A DNA stretch of 64,000 nt, taken from positions 1-64,000 of the forward strand of contig JAUHWY010000019.1 in NCBI GenBank assembly GCA_030427255.1. Direction: 5' to 3'. The notes under the pieces were generated by a model, which did no database searches, was not told the origin of the DNA, and saw only the letters and a list, made by a program, of their open reading frames with translations. This document shows, piece by piece, positions 25,372-33,352 of this stretch (position 1 is the first letter of the stretch; each line of letters opens with the position of its first letter). Source of the DNA: Bacteroidia bacterium. GTDB lineage: Bacteria; Bacteroidota; Bacteroidia; CAIKAF01. The position numbers and the translations under genes were made by a program.

Positions 25372-26145
25372 ATGAAAGGATACGTACTATTTGGAGCCGC
25401 TATGGCCCTTGCTTGCACAAGTCAAGCGCAAACCAAAACCATTGCTTATCAGGAACTACCACCGGCAGGGTCCAATATGTTCTTTGCCGCTGAAATGGAT
25501 CAGGATACCATTCGGGTAACCTTTGCAGGCGCCGACGACCGTTGGATTGCCCTTGGCTTGGGCAACGGCATGGCCCCCACCGATGTATTGGTGTACTCCG
25601 AAGGCAAGTCCGGAGCCACGCATGCCCAGTCTTGGCGCGATTATTTCAACAGTTCTCAATTGATTACCGGGGTTAATGAAGATGCCTCTCAAGATTGGAT
25701 TATTGATTCCTCTATAGTGTCCAATGGCCTAAGAACCGTGTATGCGCATCGTCCGCTCAGCACCGGGGATAATTCCGATGTAGATGTGGTTTTTGCCAAT
25801 GGAAACTTAGATTTGGTGTGGGCACGAGGATCGGGCACTTCCTTTGTGTTGGCCAACCATGGTGCCGGAAACCGCAGACCGGGCATTAGTCTGGCTTGGC
25901 AAAATTCTGCCGGCTTCGAAGAAGCGGTGGTAGGAAAAGACTGGAGCCAAAAGGGCAAGCGAATTGTTTTGCATGTTCCCGAAGGTTCCGAGTTTCAAGC
26001 CTTGTTGACCGACATGCAAGGCCGGGTGTTGTACCAAACCCGCTCAAGCCTCGAAATGCGCTTGGATATGTTCCCCAGCGGCGTTTATGTGCTTCAATTG
26101 CACCGCGAAGGCAAGGCAACCGCAGCAAAAGTGTATCTACCTTAA
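25372..26145 (+). CDS. DOMON-domain secreted protein with short T9SS-like C-terminus
   Basis: A 257-residue exported protein. A signal peptide (ending TSQAQ) is followed by a DOMON domain (residues about 25-180; RWIALGLGNGMAPTDVLVYS, DWIIDSSIVSNGLRTVYAHRPLSTGD, LVWARGSGTSFVLANHG), a heme- or sugar-binding fold found in extracellular redox proteins. The last ~70 residues resemble a type-A T9SS sorting domain (EFQALLTDMQGRVLYQ ... FPSGVYVLQLHREG). An in-frame ATG three codons upstream is also possible. The ankyrin gene begins 5 bp downstream, indicating an operon. Confidence 0.83.
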   Translation: MKGYVLFGAAMALACTSQAQTKTIAYQELPPAGSNMFFAAEMDQDTIRVTFAGADDRWIALGLGNGMAPTDVLVYSEGKSGATHAQSWRDYFNSSQLITGVNEDASQDWIIDSSIVSNGLRTVYAHRPLSTGDNSDVDVVFANGNLDLVWARGSGTSFVLANHGAGNRRPGISLAWQNSAGFEEAVVGKDWSQKGKRIVLHVPEGSEFQALLTDMQGRVLYQTRSSLEMRLDMFPSGVYVLQLHREGKATAAKVYLP

Positions 26146-26150
26146 GTTAT

Positions 26151-26702
26151 ATGGCTGTCAAACCAATGCGCATAGCGCTGGTTGGGCTGTTGGCACTGAT
26201 TTCTATGCAAAAGGGTATCGGCCAAACCACGCCATTCGAGGCTGCACGGTTGGGTGATACCCTTTGGCTTTCCCAATGGCTAAAGGCGCATCCCACCTCC
26301 GTGGACACGCCCAATGCCGAAGGCTATGCCCCCCTCATGCTCGCGGCCTATCGCGGCCATTCCAACGCTGTGCATTTGTTGCTGCGTGCCGGAGCCGAGA
26401 TTAACCGCATGAGCGACCAAGGTACCGTTTGCGCAGGCATTGCTTTTGTGGGCGATAAGGCCTTGCTCCGACAGCTTTTGGAAGCAGGCGCAGATCCCAA
26501 CTTAAGCGCTGCAGACGGCATAAGTCCCATCATGTATGCCGCCATGAATGGCGATGTGGAAATCCTAGAGATTTTGCTTCAGCATGGCGCAGACCCTTTG
26601 GCCAAGGATGCCGAGGGACAAACCGCTTGGTTCTATGCCCGTCGAGCAGGGAAAGATGCCTTTGCCGAACGTTTGGAGCAAATTATGGACGAGCAGCCCT
26701 AA
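26151..26702 (+). CDS. Exported ankyrin-repeat protein
   Basis: 183 residues. A hydrophobic N-terminus (MRIALVGLLALISMQKGIGQ, signal peptide) is followed by about four ankyrin repeats (AEGYAPLMLAAYRGHSNAVHLLLRAGAEIN, KALLRQLLEAGADPNLSAADGISPIMYAA, DVEILEILLQHGADPLAKDAEGQTAWFYA). Protein-protein interaction in the periplasm is likely. The frame stays open far upstream through the DOMON gene, but the ATG at 26151 starts a proper signal peptide. Small periplasmic ankyrin proteins often accompany catalase or other oxidative defence genes, which would fit the Dps neighbourhood, but this is inference. Confidence 0.85.
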   Translation: MAVKPMRIALVGLLALISMQKGIGQTTPFEAARLGDTLWLSQWLKAHPTSVDTPNAEGYAPLMLAAYRGHSNAVHLLLRAGAEINRMSDQGTVCAGIAFVGDKALLRQLLEAGADPNLSAADGISPIMYAAMNGDVEILEILLQHGADPLAKDAEGQTAWFYARRAGKDAFAERLEQIMDEQP

Positions 26703-26737
26703 AGGCAACAAAGCTCCGGTTCGCTTGTTTTTAAAGT

Positions 26738-27625
26738 ATGTCAAAAACCGTATTGATTACCGGTGGATCCGGTTTGGTGGGAAAGCGTTTGACCGAAGTC
26801 TTGATTCAAGATGGAGTGCAAGTGCGCTGGCTAAGCCGAAAGCCCTCCGCCAACCAGCCGGTTCCCTCCTTCGAATGGCATCCGGGCCAAAAGCAAATGG
26901 ACGAGCATGCCTTGGATGGGGTAGACGTGGTAGTGAACCTTGCCGGGAAAAGCCTTATGGAAGGTTCCTGGAACGCCGGTTCCAAGCAGGCTTTTTTGCA
27001 AAGTCGACTGGATGCTTTAGAAACCCTGGGTCACCACTGGAATGGGAGAGCTCCCTATCTGATTTCGGCCTCCGCCATCGGATTTTACGGCATGGCCGCC
27101 GACACCTTCGAGGTGGACGAGCAGTCGCCTCCGGGCCATGATTTTTTGGCCGAGCTTTGCGTACAATGGGAGGACATGGCACGTCAGGTGGCCCCCGCAG
27201 CCTTAGCCATAGCGCGCGTGGGTGTGGTATTGGACCCGCGCGGTGGCGCCCTGCCGCAAATGGCAAAGCCGATTCAATGGTTTGCCGGAGCGGTTCCCGG
27301 AAAAGGCAAGCAAGGATTAAGCTGGGTACATCACCGGGACATCAGCCGCACTTTCTGTTTTTTGATGGACCGAGAGCTTAGCGGAATCTACAATTTCACC
27401 GGCCCGGAACCGGTGGATTTGCAAAGGTTTATGAAGACCCTGGCCAATGTAATGCACAAACCCCTGTGGCCCATGCATGTCCCGCCAAGCCTCATGCGCG
27501 TGGCCCTTGGCGAAAAGGCAAATCTGGTCACCGAAGGAGCTTTTGTGTATCCGAAAGCCCTTTTGGAGGCCGGCTTTGAGTTCCAATTTCCCGACCATGC
27601 TTCGGCTTTGGACTCCCTTCACTAA
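26738..27625 (+). CDS. TIGR01777-type NAD-dependent epimerase (YfcH-like)
   Basis: A 295-residue extended SDR. The N-terminal cofactor motif is TGGSGLVGKRLTE, followed by VNLAGKSL, the ISASAIGFYG block and WVHHRDISR, all typical of the YfcH/SulA-like TIGR01777 family; the C-terminal DUF1731-like region (VPPSLMRVALGEKANLVTEGAFVYPKALLEAGF) is intact. The substrate is unknown for the family. It follows the ankyrin gene by 35 bp on the same strand. Confidence 0.93.
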   Translation: MSKTVLITGGSGLVGKRLTEVLIQDGVQVRWLSRKPSANQPVPSFEWHPGQKQMDEHALDGVDVVVNLAGKSLMEGSWNAGSKQAFLQSRLDALETLGHHWNGRAPYLISASAIGFYGMAADTFEVDEQSPPGHDFLAELCVQWEDMARQVAPAALAIARVGVVLDPRGGALPQMAKPIQWFAGAVPGKGKQGLSWVHHRDISRTFCFLMDRELSGIYNFTGPEPVDLQRFMKTLANVMHKPLWPMHVPPSLMRVALGEKANLVTEGAFVYPKALLEAGFEFQFPDHASALDSLH

Positions 27626-27659
27626 AAGCGTACTGCATTTTTTCCCTTGTTTTTTATTT

Positions 27660-27805
27660 GGGCGCCTAATCCGTCTCCGGCCATTAGCTGCCTCGTAGAT
27701 TTGCCACACAGCCAAGCATGGCCAAGGAGCTTCCTGTGGTCGCTCTTGCCCCTGCGGCTGCTGGGCAATCTACTTCGGCAGGCTAATTGGCCTCCGCCGG
27801 GGCGC
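27660..27805. repeat. Repeat family B, uninterrupted copy
   Basis: A 146-bp imperfect palindrome running from GGGCGCCTAATCCGTCTCCGG to CTCCGCCGGGGCGC. Inner arms GTAGATTTGCC and GGGCAATCTAC pair with each other; the centre has GGAGCTTCCTGTGGTCGCTC. A T-run follows (CTTTTT), so it might also end transcription of the epimerase gene. It lies in the 383-bp gap before the LytTR gene. Confidence 0.75.
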
Positions 27806-27840
27806 TTTTTACTCCGAAAAGCACTCCATTTTTTGGAAAA

Positions 27841-27907
27841 AAATCTCTACATGAATCGATTTAATCAATTGATTATCAGTACTAATTGAGAATAAAAATC
27901 TCTACAT
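27841..27907. repeat. Pair of AAATCTCTACAT direct repeats, 55-bp period
   Basis: AAATCTCTACAT at 27841 and again at 27896, exactly 55 bp apart, with TGATTATCAG midway. The same arrangement with the same period occurs at 53028. From here to 28008 nothing else is recognisable. Confidence 0.6.
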
Positions 27908-28008
27908 CCGGCATTTGTATGCATGCAGATCAAAAAACGTCCATTTCATAGGCGGGAAGAGTAAGGAATTCCTGTTTTAGAGGCTTTCCTTGAGCTTAGG
28001 CAGATGGT

Positions 28009-28869
28009 TTAATTGGGTATATGACCAAACCTGCGCTGATATACTTCGCGAAACACTTCGATTCTTGAGCGTGCTACCGGTACGGTGTCTTTGTTTTCAA
28101 GAATCAATTCCAAACCTCGGGCATTTCCGTTTACCGAACGCACAGCACTTAACTTTATAATATGGCTTCGGTGCACTTGTAAGTAATCCGGATGGCCCTC
28201 TAACTTTGCGGCAATTTCAGAGAAGCGATAGCCATTGAGTGGGTTTGGTCTATCTGAGTTCCGCAGCCGATAAATCAAAAAATTCCCTTGGGCTTCAAAG
28301 TGCACAATTTCCGGTAAGGGGTGTTCTAAGGGTACATCCTCTAAATCCCAATCGGGTTTGGAGCTTTGGTAACTTTGGGTGGTTTCTTGACTACCAAGCT
28401 TTTCGAACTTTTGAGCTTCCATTTGAAATGCCTTCCTAAGCCGCCACTCCCTTAGAAAAAGAAAGAACAGAATGGGAACCAAGCCCACCGACACCGTAAT
28501 GGGAATAAAATACAAAAGCAGTTTCCACCCAAAAGGGTTGTTCCAGACCAAACTGGTAAACCAAGCGTTCCCAATGGCAATGAGCAGTAAGTTCAGGCAA
28601 ATAAGCAATAGTTCAGCGCCCAAGGTCCAAGGGGGTAACTTGGTGCGCAGCAAGTAATGAAGGGTTCCGATGAGGCCGGTACAAACAAAGGTAACCAAGC
28701 CATATCCAATGGAAACCCGCAATAAGTCTCCGGAAAAATTGCTTAAGCCAAAGGGCTTAAACACGTAAAGAAAAAGAGCGACCAATATCCCTGAGCTTAG
28801 CGGAAAAACTAAGGAGTCCTTGGATTTAGGATACGGCCTTTGGAGAAAACGCAGCAAGGCATGCACCAT
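28009..28869 (-). CDS. Membrane-anchored LytTR-family transcriptional regulator
   Basis: A 286-residue protein. Residues about 20-150 hold four hydrophobic helices (LSSGILVALFLYVFKPFGL, SIGYGLVTFVCTGLIGTLHYLL, ELLLICLNLLLIAIGNAWF, LLLYFIPITVSVGLVPILFFLF). The C-terminal ~100 residues form a LytTR DNA-binding domain (IVHFEAQGNFLIYRL ... YRFSEIAAKLEGHPDYLQVHRSHIIKLSAVRSVNG). Such proteins lack a receiver domain and probably bind DNA from the membrane. It starts 11 bp after the stop of a large adhesin gene on the same strand, suggesting a shared operon and possibly control of surface-protein genes. Confidence 0.88.
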   Translation of the reverse strand: MVHALLRFLQRPYPKSKDSLVFPLSSGILVALFLYVFKPFGLSNFSGDLLRVSIGYGLVTFVCTGLIGTLHYLLRTKLPPWTLGAELLLICLNLLLIAIGNAWFTSLVWNNPFGWKLLLYFIPITVSVGLVPILFFLFLREWRLRKAFQMEAQKFEKLGSQETTQSYQSSKPDWDLEDVPLEHPLPEIVHFEAQGNFLIYRLRNSDRPNPLNGYRFSEIAAKLEGHPDYLQVHRSHIIKLSAVRSVNGNARGLELILENKDTVPVARSRIEVFREVYQRRFGHIPN

Positions 28870-28880
28870 AGTTTAATGGC

Positions 28881-31313
28881 TTAGCGTATCAGGTTGACTT
28901 TGCCAAGGAATTCTTTAAAGTCGTTGCGTTCGTTAATGAAAATGATTTTATAGGAATAAGTTCCCGGCTGACAATCGGTTAAATTGTCCGGTGCTTTTCC
29001 GTTCCAAGGTTTGTTGGGATTATCGCCTTCGTACACCAAATTGCCCCACCGGTCATATATAAGCACTTCTATGCTTACATTTTCGGTAAGGTTGGTGCCC
29101 TTTGGGAAAAAAGTTTCGTTTATGCCATCGCCATTGGGGGTAAAGGCATTGGGTATCCATATTTCAGAAATTCCTTCTACAATGACAACTCCGCCAATGG
29201 AGTCCGTACAACCGTATTGATTGGCTACTCTGAGCATCACTTCGAACTCTCCCACTTCATTAAAGGTCCAGTTGGGGTTTTCTTCGTTGATTAAATTGGA
29301 GTTGCCAAAACGCCAAGTCCAGTTGGTAACGTCGGGAGTGGATTCATCAAAGAAGCGATAGGTTGGGTCGCCAATATTCACTTTTTCGGGGTCGTGGCTG
29401 AAATCCGCAACCGGATTAGGCCGAGCAAAGAAAAGGCTGTCTAATCTAAGGCTGTCGCGGCAACCATTGCTGGTAGTTACGATGAGCTTGGCGCCGTAGG
29501 CACCCGGTGTATTGTAGGTGAGTACCGGAGCCGGGTCGTTTTGATAGCCTTTGCCATCAATAAACCAATCCCACTGATTGATGGTACCGGCAACTACGGT
29601 ACTGTTGTCGGTAAAGGTAAAGGTGGCGGGAACGCAAGCTTCGTCGGGTGCTACTGAAAAATCTACTACGGGGCTTGCCCAAATTTCAACAGGCGCAAAA
29701 GCTGAATCTACGCACCCATTGGCATCGGTTCCAACCACCTTATAGGTAGTTGAAGTGGTCGGGGCCACAGTAAATGCGCTTCCTGTGCTTTGTCCGGCAA
29801 AATTGGCGGGGCTCCACAGATAGTTGGTGCCACCACTGGCGGAAAGTACTACCGTGTCGTAAAGACACATGCTGTGCTGGGCAGGCGTAATGTCAACTAC
29901 AGCTGCCGGAAAGACGGTAACAATGGAGGTATCGTTTTGCACGCAGCCTTGAGGACTTGTTCCGGTAACAATATACGTGGTGGTTTGGTTGGGATCCGCA
30001 ATAGGGTTTGCTATGCTGGGGTCGCTCAGTCCGGTTGCCGGAGTCCACGAATAAGAAGCTGCTCCGCTGGCGGTAAGTTGCACATCGTCTTCCGGGCAAA
30101 TGGAGGGGTTTGCCGGTTGAATATCCACCATGGGCAAGGGATTCACCGTAACGTTAACGGTGGCCGTATTGGAGCAAATAGGGGATGTTACTGTTACGGT
30201 GTAAGCCGTAGTTTGAGCAGGAGAAACCCAAGTAGAAGCAGCGTTGGGGCTGCTTACTGAGGCGGCGGGAGCCCAACTGTAGGTCAGATTTTGCCCGGCA
30301 GCATTGGCCCATATTAAGGCGGAGTCACCGGCACAAATGGCGGTATCGTTGCTTGTGGTAATGGGCAAGGGGGCAATGGTAACGGTAACTGTATCCTCAA
30401 AAAATGAAGTACCGCAGCTGGAGTAGGGAAGTCTGGCTATGTAGGAGGTTGTGGTATTTGGGCTTACATTAATGCTGTTGCCGGAACCTACGGCAGCGCC
30501 CCCTAGAGTTGTCCATTGAATGGCAGGAATATTGGTGGCAATAAAGATGGGCGAAAAGGCGGTGGGAGCCACGGTATAGCTACCTCCATTTGGTGTAAAC
30601 CTTTGTCCGTCAGCGGTTGCCGACCATTGAGTTGGGAAGTTTCTGCCCGGAACTACGACAGCCTGTGTTCCATTGGCGTTTTGAATGCCATGAATGGCCC
30701 TACCTGAATTCCAAGAGGGACACAATTGCTTGCTGGCAATATGGGTTTCAATGATATTACTGCCTTCGTATAAGTGGATTTGCGCACCGTAGCAAATGTT
30801 GGTGCAACTAAACATGTTGATGTCTCGGAATTCTACAATAAAAATTCGGTTGGGAGCATTTCCTACAGTCTTGTAGCTTATTACGCCTGTTGGTGAGGTA
30901 AAGGGGCTGGGGTTGATGTCCTGCCAGGGTGCCATAATAGAGTTGGCGGGGCCATTTCCCGGTATACCTCCATTGATTACCCAAGAAGAATATCCATTGG
31001 CGTTGCCGGTGTTAAAGGAAATATATCCGTTGGAGCTAATGATGCAACTGCTGTAATTGTTGCCCCAAAAATTGAAGTTGAAACCAATAGGTACTACGCC
31101 GCTGTATTGATCGTCATTCAAGTTAACCGTGCCTTGGTTTCCGGGGCCACTGCCTATAACCGCGGCGTTAAGGGTAACTTGCTGTCCGGCACAAATGGCG
31201 GTGTCAGGTCCGGCAATAACCACTTGGTTCTGCGCTTTCATTTGAAGCATTGGCGCAAGAACCAAAAAGAACAAGGGGGTGAACTTTAGGAGTTTAGGTA
31301 TGTGTGTTCCCAT
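28881..31313 (-). CDS. Large surface adhesin with PKD/Ig-like repeats and CHU-type C-terminal domain
   Basis: An 810-residue secreted protein. A signal peptide (ending PMLQMKAQ) is followed by a VVIAGPDTAICAGQQV Ig-like module, a split beta-sandwich with GVVPIGFNFNFWGNNYSSCIISSNGYISF (a nidogen-like or PapD-type surface fold), several Ig/PKD repeats (ITTSNDTAICAGDSALIWA, YSWTPATGLSDPSIANP), two PKD domains and a type-B T9SS domain (IWIPNAFTPNGDGINETFFP ... YDRWGNLVYEG). It is expected on the cell surface. Its start lies 116 bp from tRNA-Leu, with a TATCTTTA-like promoter in between. Confidence 0.9.
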   Translation of the reverse strand: MGTHIPKLLKFTPLFFLVLAPMLQMKAQNQVVIAGPDTAICAGQQVTLNAAVIGSGPGNQGTVNLNDDQYSGVVPIGFNFNFWGNNYSSCIISSNGYISFNTGNANGYSSWVINGGIPGNGPANSIMAPWQDINPSPFTSPTGVISYKTVGNAPNRIFIVEFRDINMFSCTNICYGAQIHLYEGSNIIETHIASKQLCPSWNSGRAIHGIQNANGTQAVVVPGRNFPTQWSATADGQRFTPNGGSYTVAPTAFSPIFIATNIPAIQWTTLGGAAVGSGNSINVSPNTTTSYIARLPYSSCGTSFFEDTVTVTIAPLPITTSNDTAICAGDSALIWANAAGQNLTYSWAPAASVSSPNAASTWVSPAQTTAYTVTVTSPICSNTATVNVTVNPLPMVDIQPANPSICPEDDVQLTASGAASYSWTPATGLSDPSIANPIADPNQTTTYIVTGTSPQGCVQNDTSIVTVFPAAVVDITPAQHSMCLYDTVVLSASGGTNYLWSPANFAGQSTGSAFTVAPTTSTTYKVVGTDANGCVDSAFAPVEIWASPVVDFSVAPDEACVPATFTFTDNSTVVAGTINQWDWFIDGKGYQNDPAPVLTYNTPGAYGAKLIVTTSNGCRDSLRLDSLFFARPNPVADFSHDPEKVNIGDPTYRFFDESTPDVTNWTWRFGNSNLINEENPNWTFNEVGEFEVMLRVANQYGCTDSIGGVVIVEGISEIWIPNAFTPNGDGINETFFPKGTNLTENVSIEVLIYDRWGNLVYEGDNPNKPWNGKAPDNLTDCQPGTYSYKIIFINERNDFKEFLGKVNLIR

Positions 31314-31400
31314 AAGGAAGTTTAAGCCTAGGTTAAGAATCTAATACCTAAAGATACAAAACCTTCTTTGGATTCCCATATTCAATTATTGGCCTAAACG

Positions 31401-31430
31401 AAAAAATGCAGGCCATAAAGACCTGCATTT
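31401..31430 (-). terminator. Intrinsic terminator of tRNA-Leu
   Basis: Minus-strand AAATGCAGG / CCTGCATTT stem with T-run immediately downstream of the tRNA 3' end. Confidence 0.8.
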
Positions 31431-31435
31431 CAATG

Positions 31436-31519
31436 TGCCCGGGAAGGGAATCGAACCCCCACGGTATTGCTACCACCGGATTTTGAGTCCGGCGCGTCTA
31501 CCAGTTCCGCCACCCGGGC
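31436..31519 (-). tRNA. tRNA-Leu (anticodon CAA)
   Basis: An 84-nt class II tRNA on the minus strand. The acceptor stem GCCCGGG pairs with CCCGGGC, the discriminator is A, and the anticodon loop CTCAAAA gives anticodon CAA (codon UUG). A long variable arm (TGGTAGCAATACCG) and the T-loop GGTTCGATTCC are present. No CCA is encoded. Confidence 0.95.
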
Positions 31520-31526
31520 GGGAGTG

Positions 31527-31534
31527 CAAAAGTA
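31527..31534 (-). promoter_or_regulatory. Predicted -7 element (TACTTTTG) of tRNA-Leu
   Basis: On the minus strand TACTTTTG fits TAnnTTTG and ends 7 nt before the tRNA 5' end. Confidence 0.55.
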
Positions 31535-31690
31535 ATACAGTATTTTAATATTTCCGCTTTTTTGTGGAATTTCAATAAAACGCCAAGGATTGCCTAGGTC
31601 GTCTCCAACGGCCCTATTATGCTTTGGTAGGCTTTTGGGAGCAGGGTGCACAGGCTTTATTAAAGGAGTATCATCTATTTTTATGGCTTC

Positions 31691-31722
31691 TTTGCGGAAC
31701 TAAAGGCGATTACCTACCTTTG
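31691..31722 (+). promoter_or_regulatory. Predicted promoter of prs
   Basis: TTTG (31691-31694), a 20-nt spacer and TACCTTTG (31715-31722), 17 nt before the GTG start at 31740. Confidence 0.7.
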
Positions 31723-31739
31723 CACTCCAATTTGCAGAA

Positions 31740-32678
31740 GTGTCGGCAGGTGTTAAATTATTTTCGGGTCAAGCAAGCGGTTATTTAGCCGCCGAAATCG
31801 CCAAATCTTTTGGTGCCCCTCTAGGGCGCATCGAAGTGCAGCGTTTTTCGGATGGAGAAATACAGCCCGTAATAGAAGAAACCGTGCGAGGATGCGATGT
31901 GTTCCTTATTCAATCGACCTTTCCACCTGCCGAAAACCTTCTCGAATTACTGCTTTCTATTGATGCTGCCAAACGCGCTTCCGCAAGGCAAGTGGTGGCC
32001 GTTATTCCCTATTTTGGTTATGCACGTCAAGACCGAAAAGACAAACCCAGGGTGTCTATTGGTTCCAAAATGGTAGCCAATTTGCTTAGTGCGGCCGGAG
32101 TAACCCGCATTATGACCATGGATTTACATGCCGACCAAATCCAAGGTTTTTTTGATGTGCCTGTGGACCACCTGTATGCTTCTTCCATTTTTGCTCCGCA
32201 CATTCGAAATTTGGGAATTCCCTCGGAGGAAATGGTTATCGCAGCCCCTGATATTGGTGGGTCTAAACGTGCCAATGCCTACTCTAAGTTCTTGGGTTGC
32301 GGCATGGCCATGCTCTACAAAGAACGTAAAGTGGCCAATCAAGTCGACTACATGACCTTAATCGGCGACGTGAAAGGGAAGCATGTAATCATGATAGATG
32401 ACTTGGTAGACACTGCCGGTACCTTAACTAAAGCTGCGGCTTTGATGGCAGATAATGGAGCAGCATCCGTTCGTGCCTATTGCACACATCCCGTTCTTTC
32501 CGGCAATGCGCTCGAAAAAATTGAATCATCCGTCCTTGCCGAAATGGTAGTTACCGATACCATTCCTTTGCGTTCCTCGTCACAAAAAATAAAGGTGCTC
32601 AGTGTAGCTCCTTTGTTTAGCGACGTCATTCATAAACTCCTAAACGACGACAGCATCAGCTCGTCTTTTCTTTTTTAG
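31740..32678 (+). CDS. prs: Ribose-phosphate pyrophosphokinase
   Basis: Makes PRPP from ribose 5-phosphate and ATP for nucleotide, His and Trp synthesis. A 312-residue class I enzyme: VKLFSGQASGYLAAEIAK at the N-terminus, RFSDGEIQPVIEETVRG, the flexible loop YARQDRKDKPR, DLHADQIQGFF and the PRPP-binding loop VIMIDDLVDTAGTL. The start codon is GTG, supported by the promoter 17 nt upstream and by alignment of the first residues with the family. It is followed after 25 bp by the L25 gene, a Prs-L25 pairing common in bacteria. Confidence 0.97.
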   Translation: MSAGVKLFSGQASGYLAAEIAKSFGAPLGRIEVQRFSDGEIQPVIEETVRGCDVFLIQSTFPPAENLLELLLSIDAAKRASARQVVAVIPYFGYARQDRKDKPRVSIGSKMVANLLSAAGVTRIMTMDLHADQIQGFFDVPVDHLYASSIFAPHIRNLGIPSEEMVIAAPDIGGSKRANAYSKFLGCGMAMLYKERKVANQVDYMTLIGDVKGKHVIMIDDLVDTAGTLTKAAALMADNGAASVRAYCTHPVLSGNALEKIESSVLAEMVVTDTIPLRSSSQKIKVLSVAPLFSDVIHKLLNDDSISSSFLF

Positions 32679-32703
32679 TTAGACTCTAATTTTTGCATGC
32701 CTC

Positions 32704-33282
32704 ATGAAAACTTTTGATCTCAAAGGCCAGCTCCGCTCCGACATCGGAACCAAAAGCGCCCGCCAATTGCGCCGGGAAGACCAAGTACCTTGCGTACTTT
32801 ATGGTGGAGAACAACCACTTCATTTTAGTGTAGATACCCGCGATGTAAAGGACTTGGTCTATACGCCTCACGTGTATTTCGTTCAAATAGACGTGGATGG
32901 AAAATCGTTTAAGGCCGTACTTAAGGATCTTCAATTCCATCCTGTAACCGACAACCTGCTACACCTTGACTTTCAGCAAGTGTTTGAAGACAAAGTGGTG
33001 CGTATGGCTGTACCGGTTGAGATTACCGGAAACTCCATTGGGGTTAGAAATGGTGGTAAGCTCGTAGTTAACACACGTAAGTTAATGGTTGCTGCGCTTC
33101 CCAAAGATATGCCCGACACCGTGGCCGTTGACATCAGCAAATTGGAAATTGGTGACTCTTTCCGTATCCGCGATATTAAGGCCGATAACGTAGAGTTCCT
33201 AGAAAACTCTGCCATTGTTGTGGCTGCTGTTCGCATGACACGTAGCGCCCGCTCTGCTCAAGCAGCTGCGGCTGAAGCCTAA
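32704..33282 (+). CDS. rplY: 50S ribosomal protein L25 (Ctc type)
   Basis: A 192-residue protein with the 5S-rRNA-binding N-terminal L25 domain (FDLKGQLRSDIGTKSARQLRREDQVPCVLYGG) and the C-terminal TL5/Ctc beta domain (VVRMAVPVEITGNSIGVRNGGKLVV ... LPDTVAVDISKLEIGDSFRIRDI-like segment), ending in an Ala-rich tail. It is cotranscribed with prs and followed by a GGGCGC hairpin at 33293-33352. Confidence 0.96.
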   Translation: MKTFDLKGQLRSDIGTKSARQLRREDQVPCVLYGGEQPLHFSVDTRDVKDLVYTPHVYFVQIDVDGKSFKAVLKDLQFHPVTDNLLHLDFQQVFEDKVVRMAVPVEITGNSIGVRNGGKLVVNTRKLMVAALPKDMPDTVAVDISKLEIGDSFRIRDIKADNVEFLENSAIVVAAVRMTRSARSAQAAAAEA

Positions 33283-33292
33283 TCTAAACATA

Positions 33293-33352
33293 ACAGGGCG
33301 CCTTAATAGAGGAAGATATTCTCTTTATCTATTATTGCGCCCTGTCTCTTTT
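33293..33352. terminator. Stem-loop terminator after rplY
   Basis: ACAGGGCGC (33293-33301) pairs perfectly with GCGCCCTGT (33337-33345), enclosing a second weaker stem; CTCTTTT follows. It sits between convergent genes and overlaps the last 2 bp of the DUF389 gene. Confidence 0.75.

Noticed and set aside
25896-26150. 85-residue N-terminal extension of the ankyrin protein
   Set aside because: It runs out of frame through the DOMON gene; the ATG at 26151 starts a good signal peptide.
31430-31651. Open frame overlapping tRNA-Leu (ending LVDAPDSKSGGSNTVGVRFPSRAH)
   Set aside because: This peptide is the known spurious translation of a tRNA-Leu gene region.
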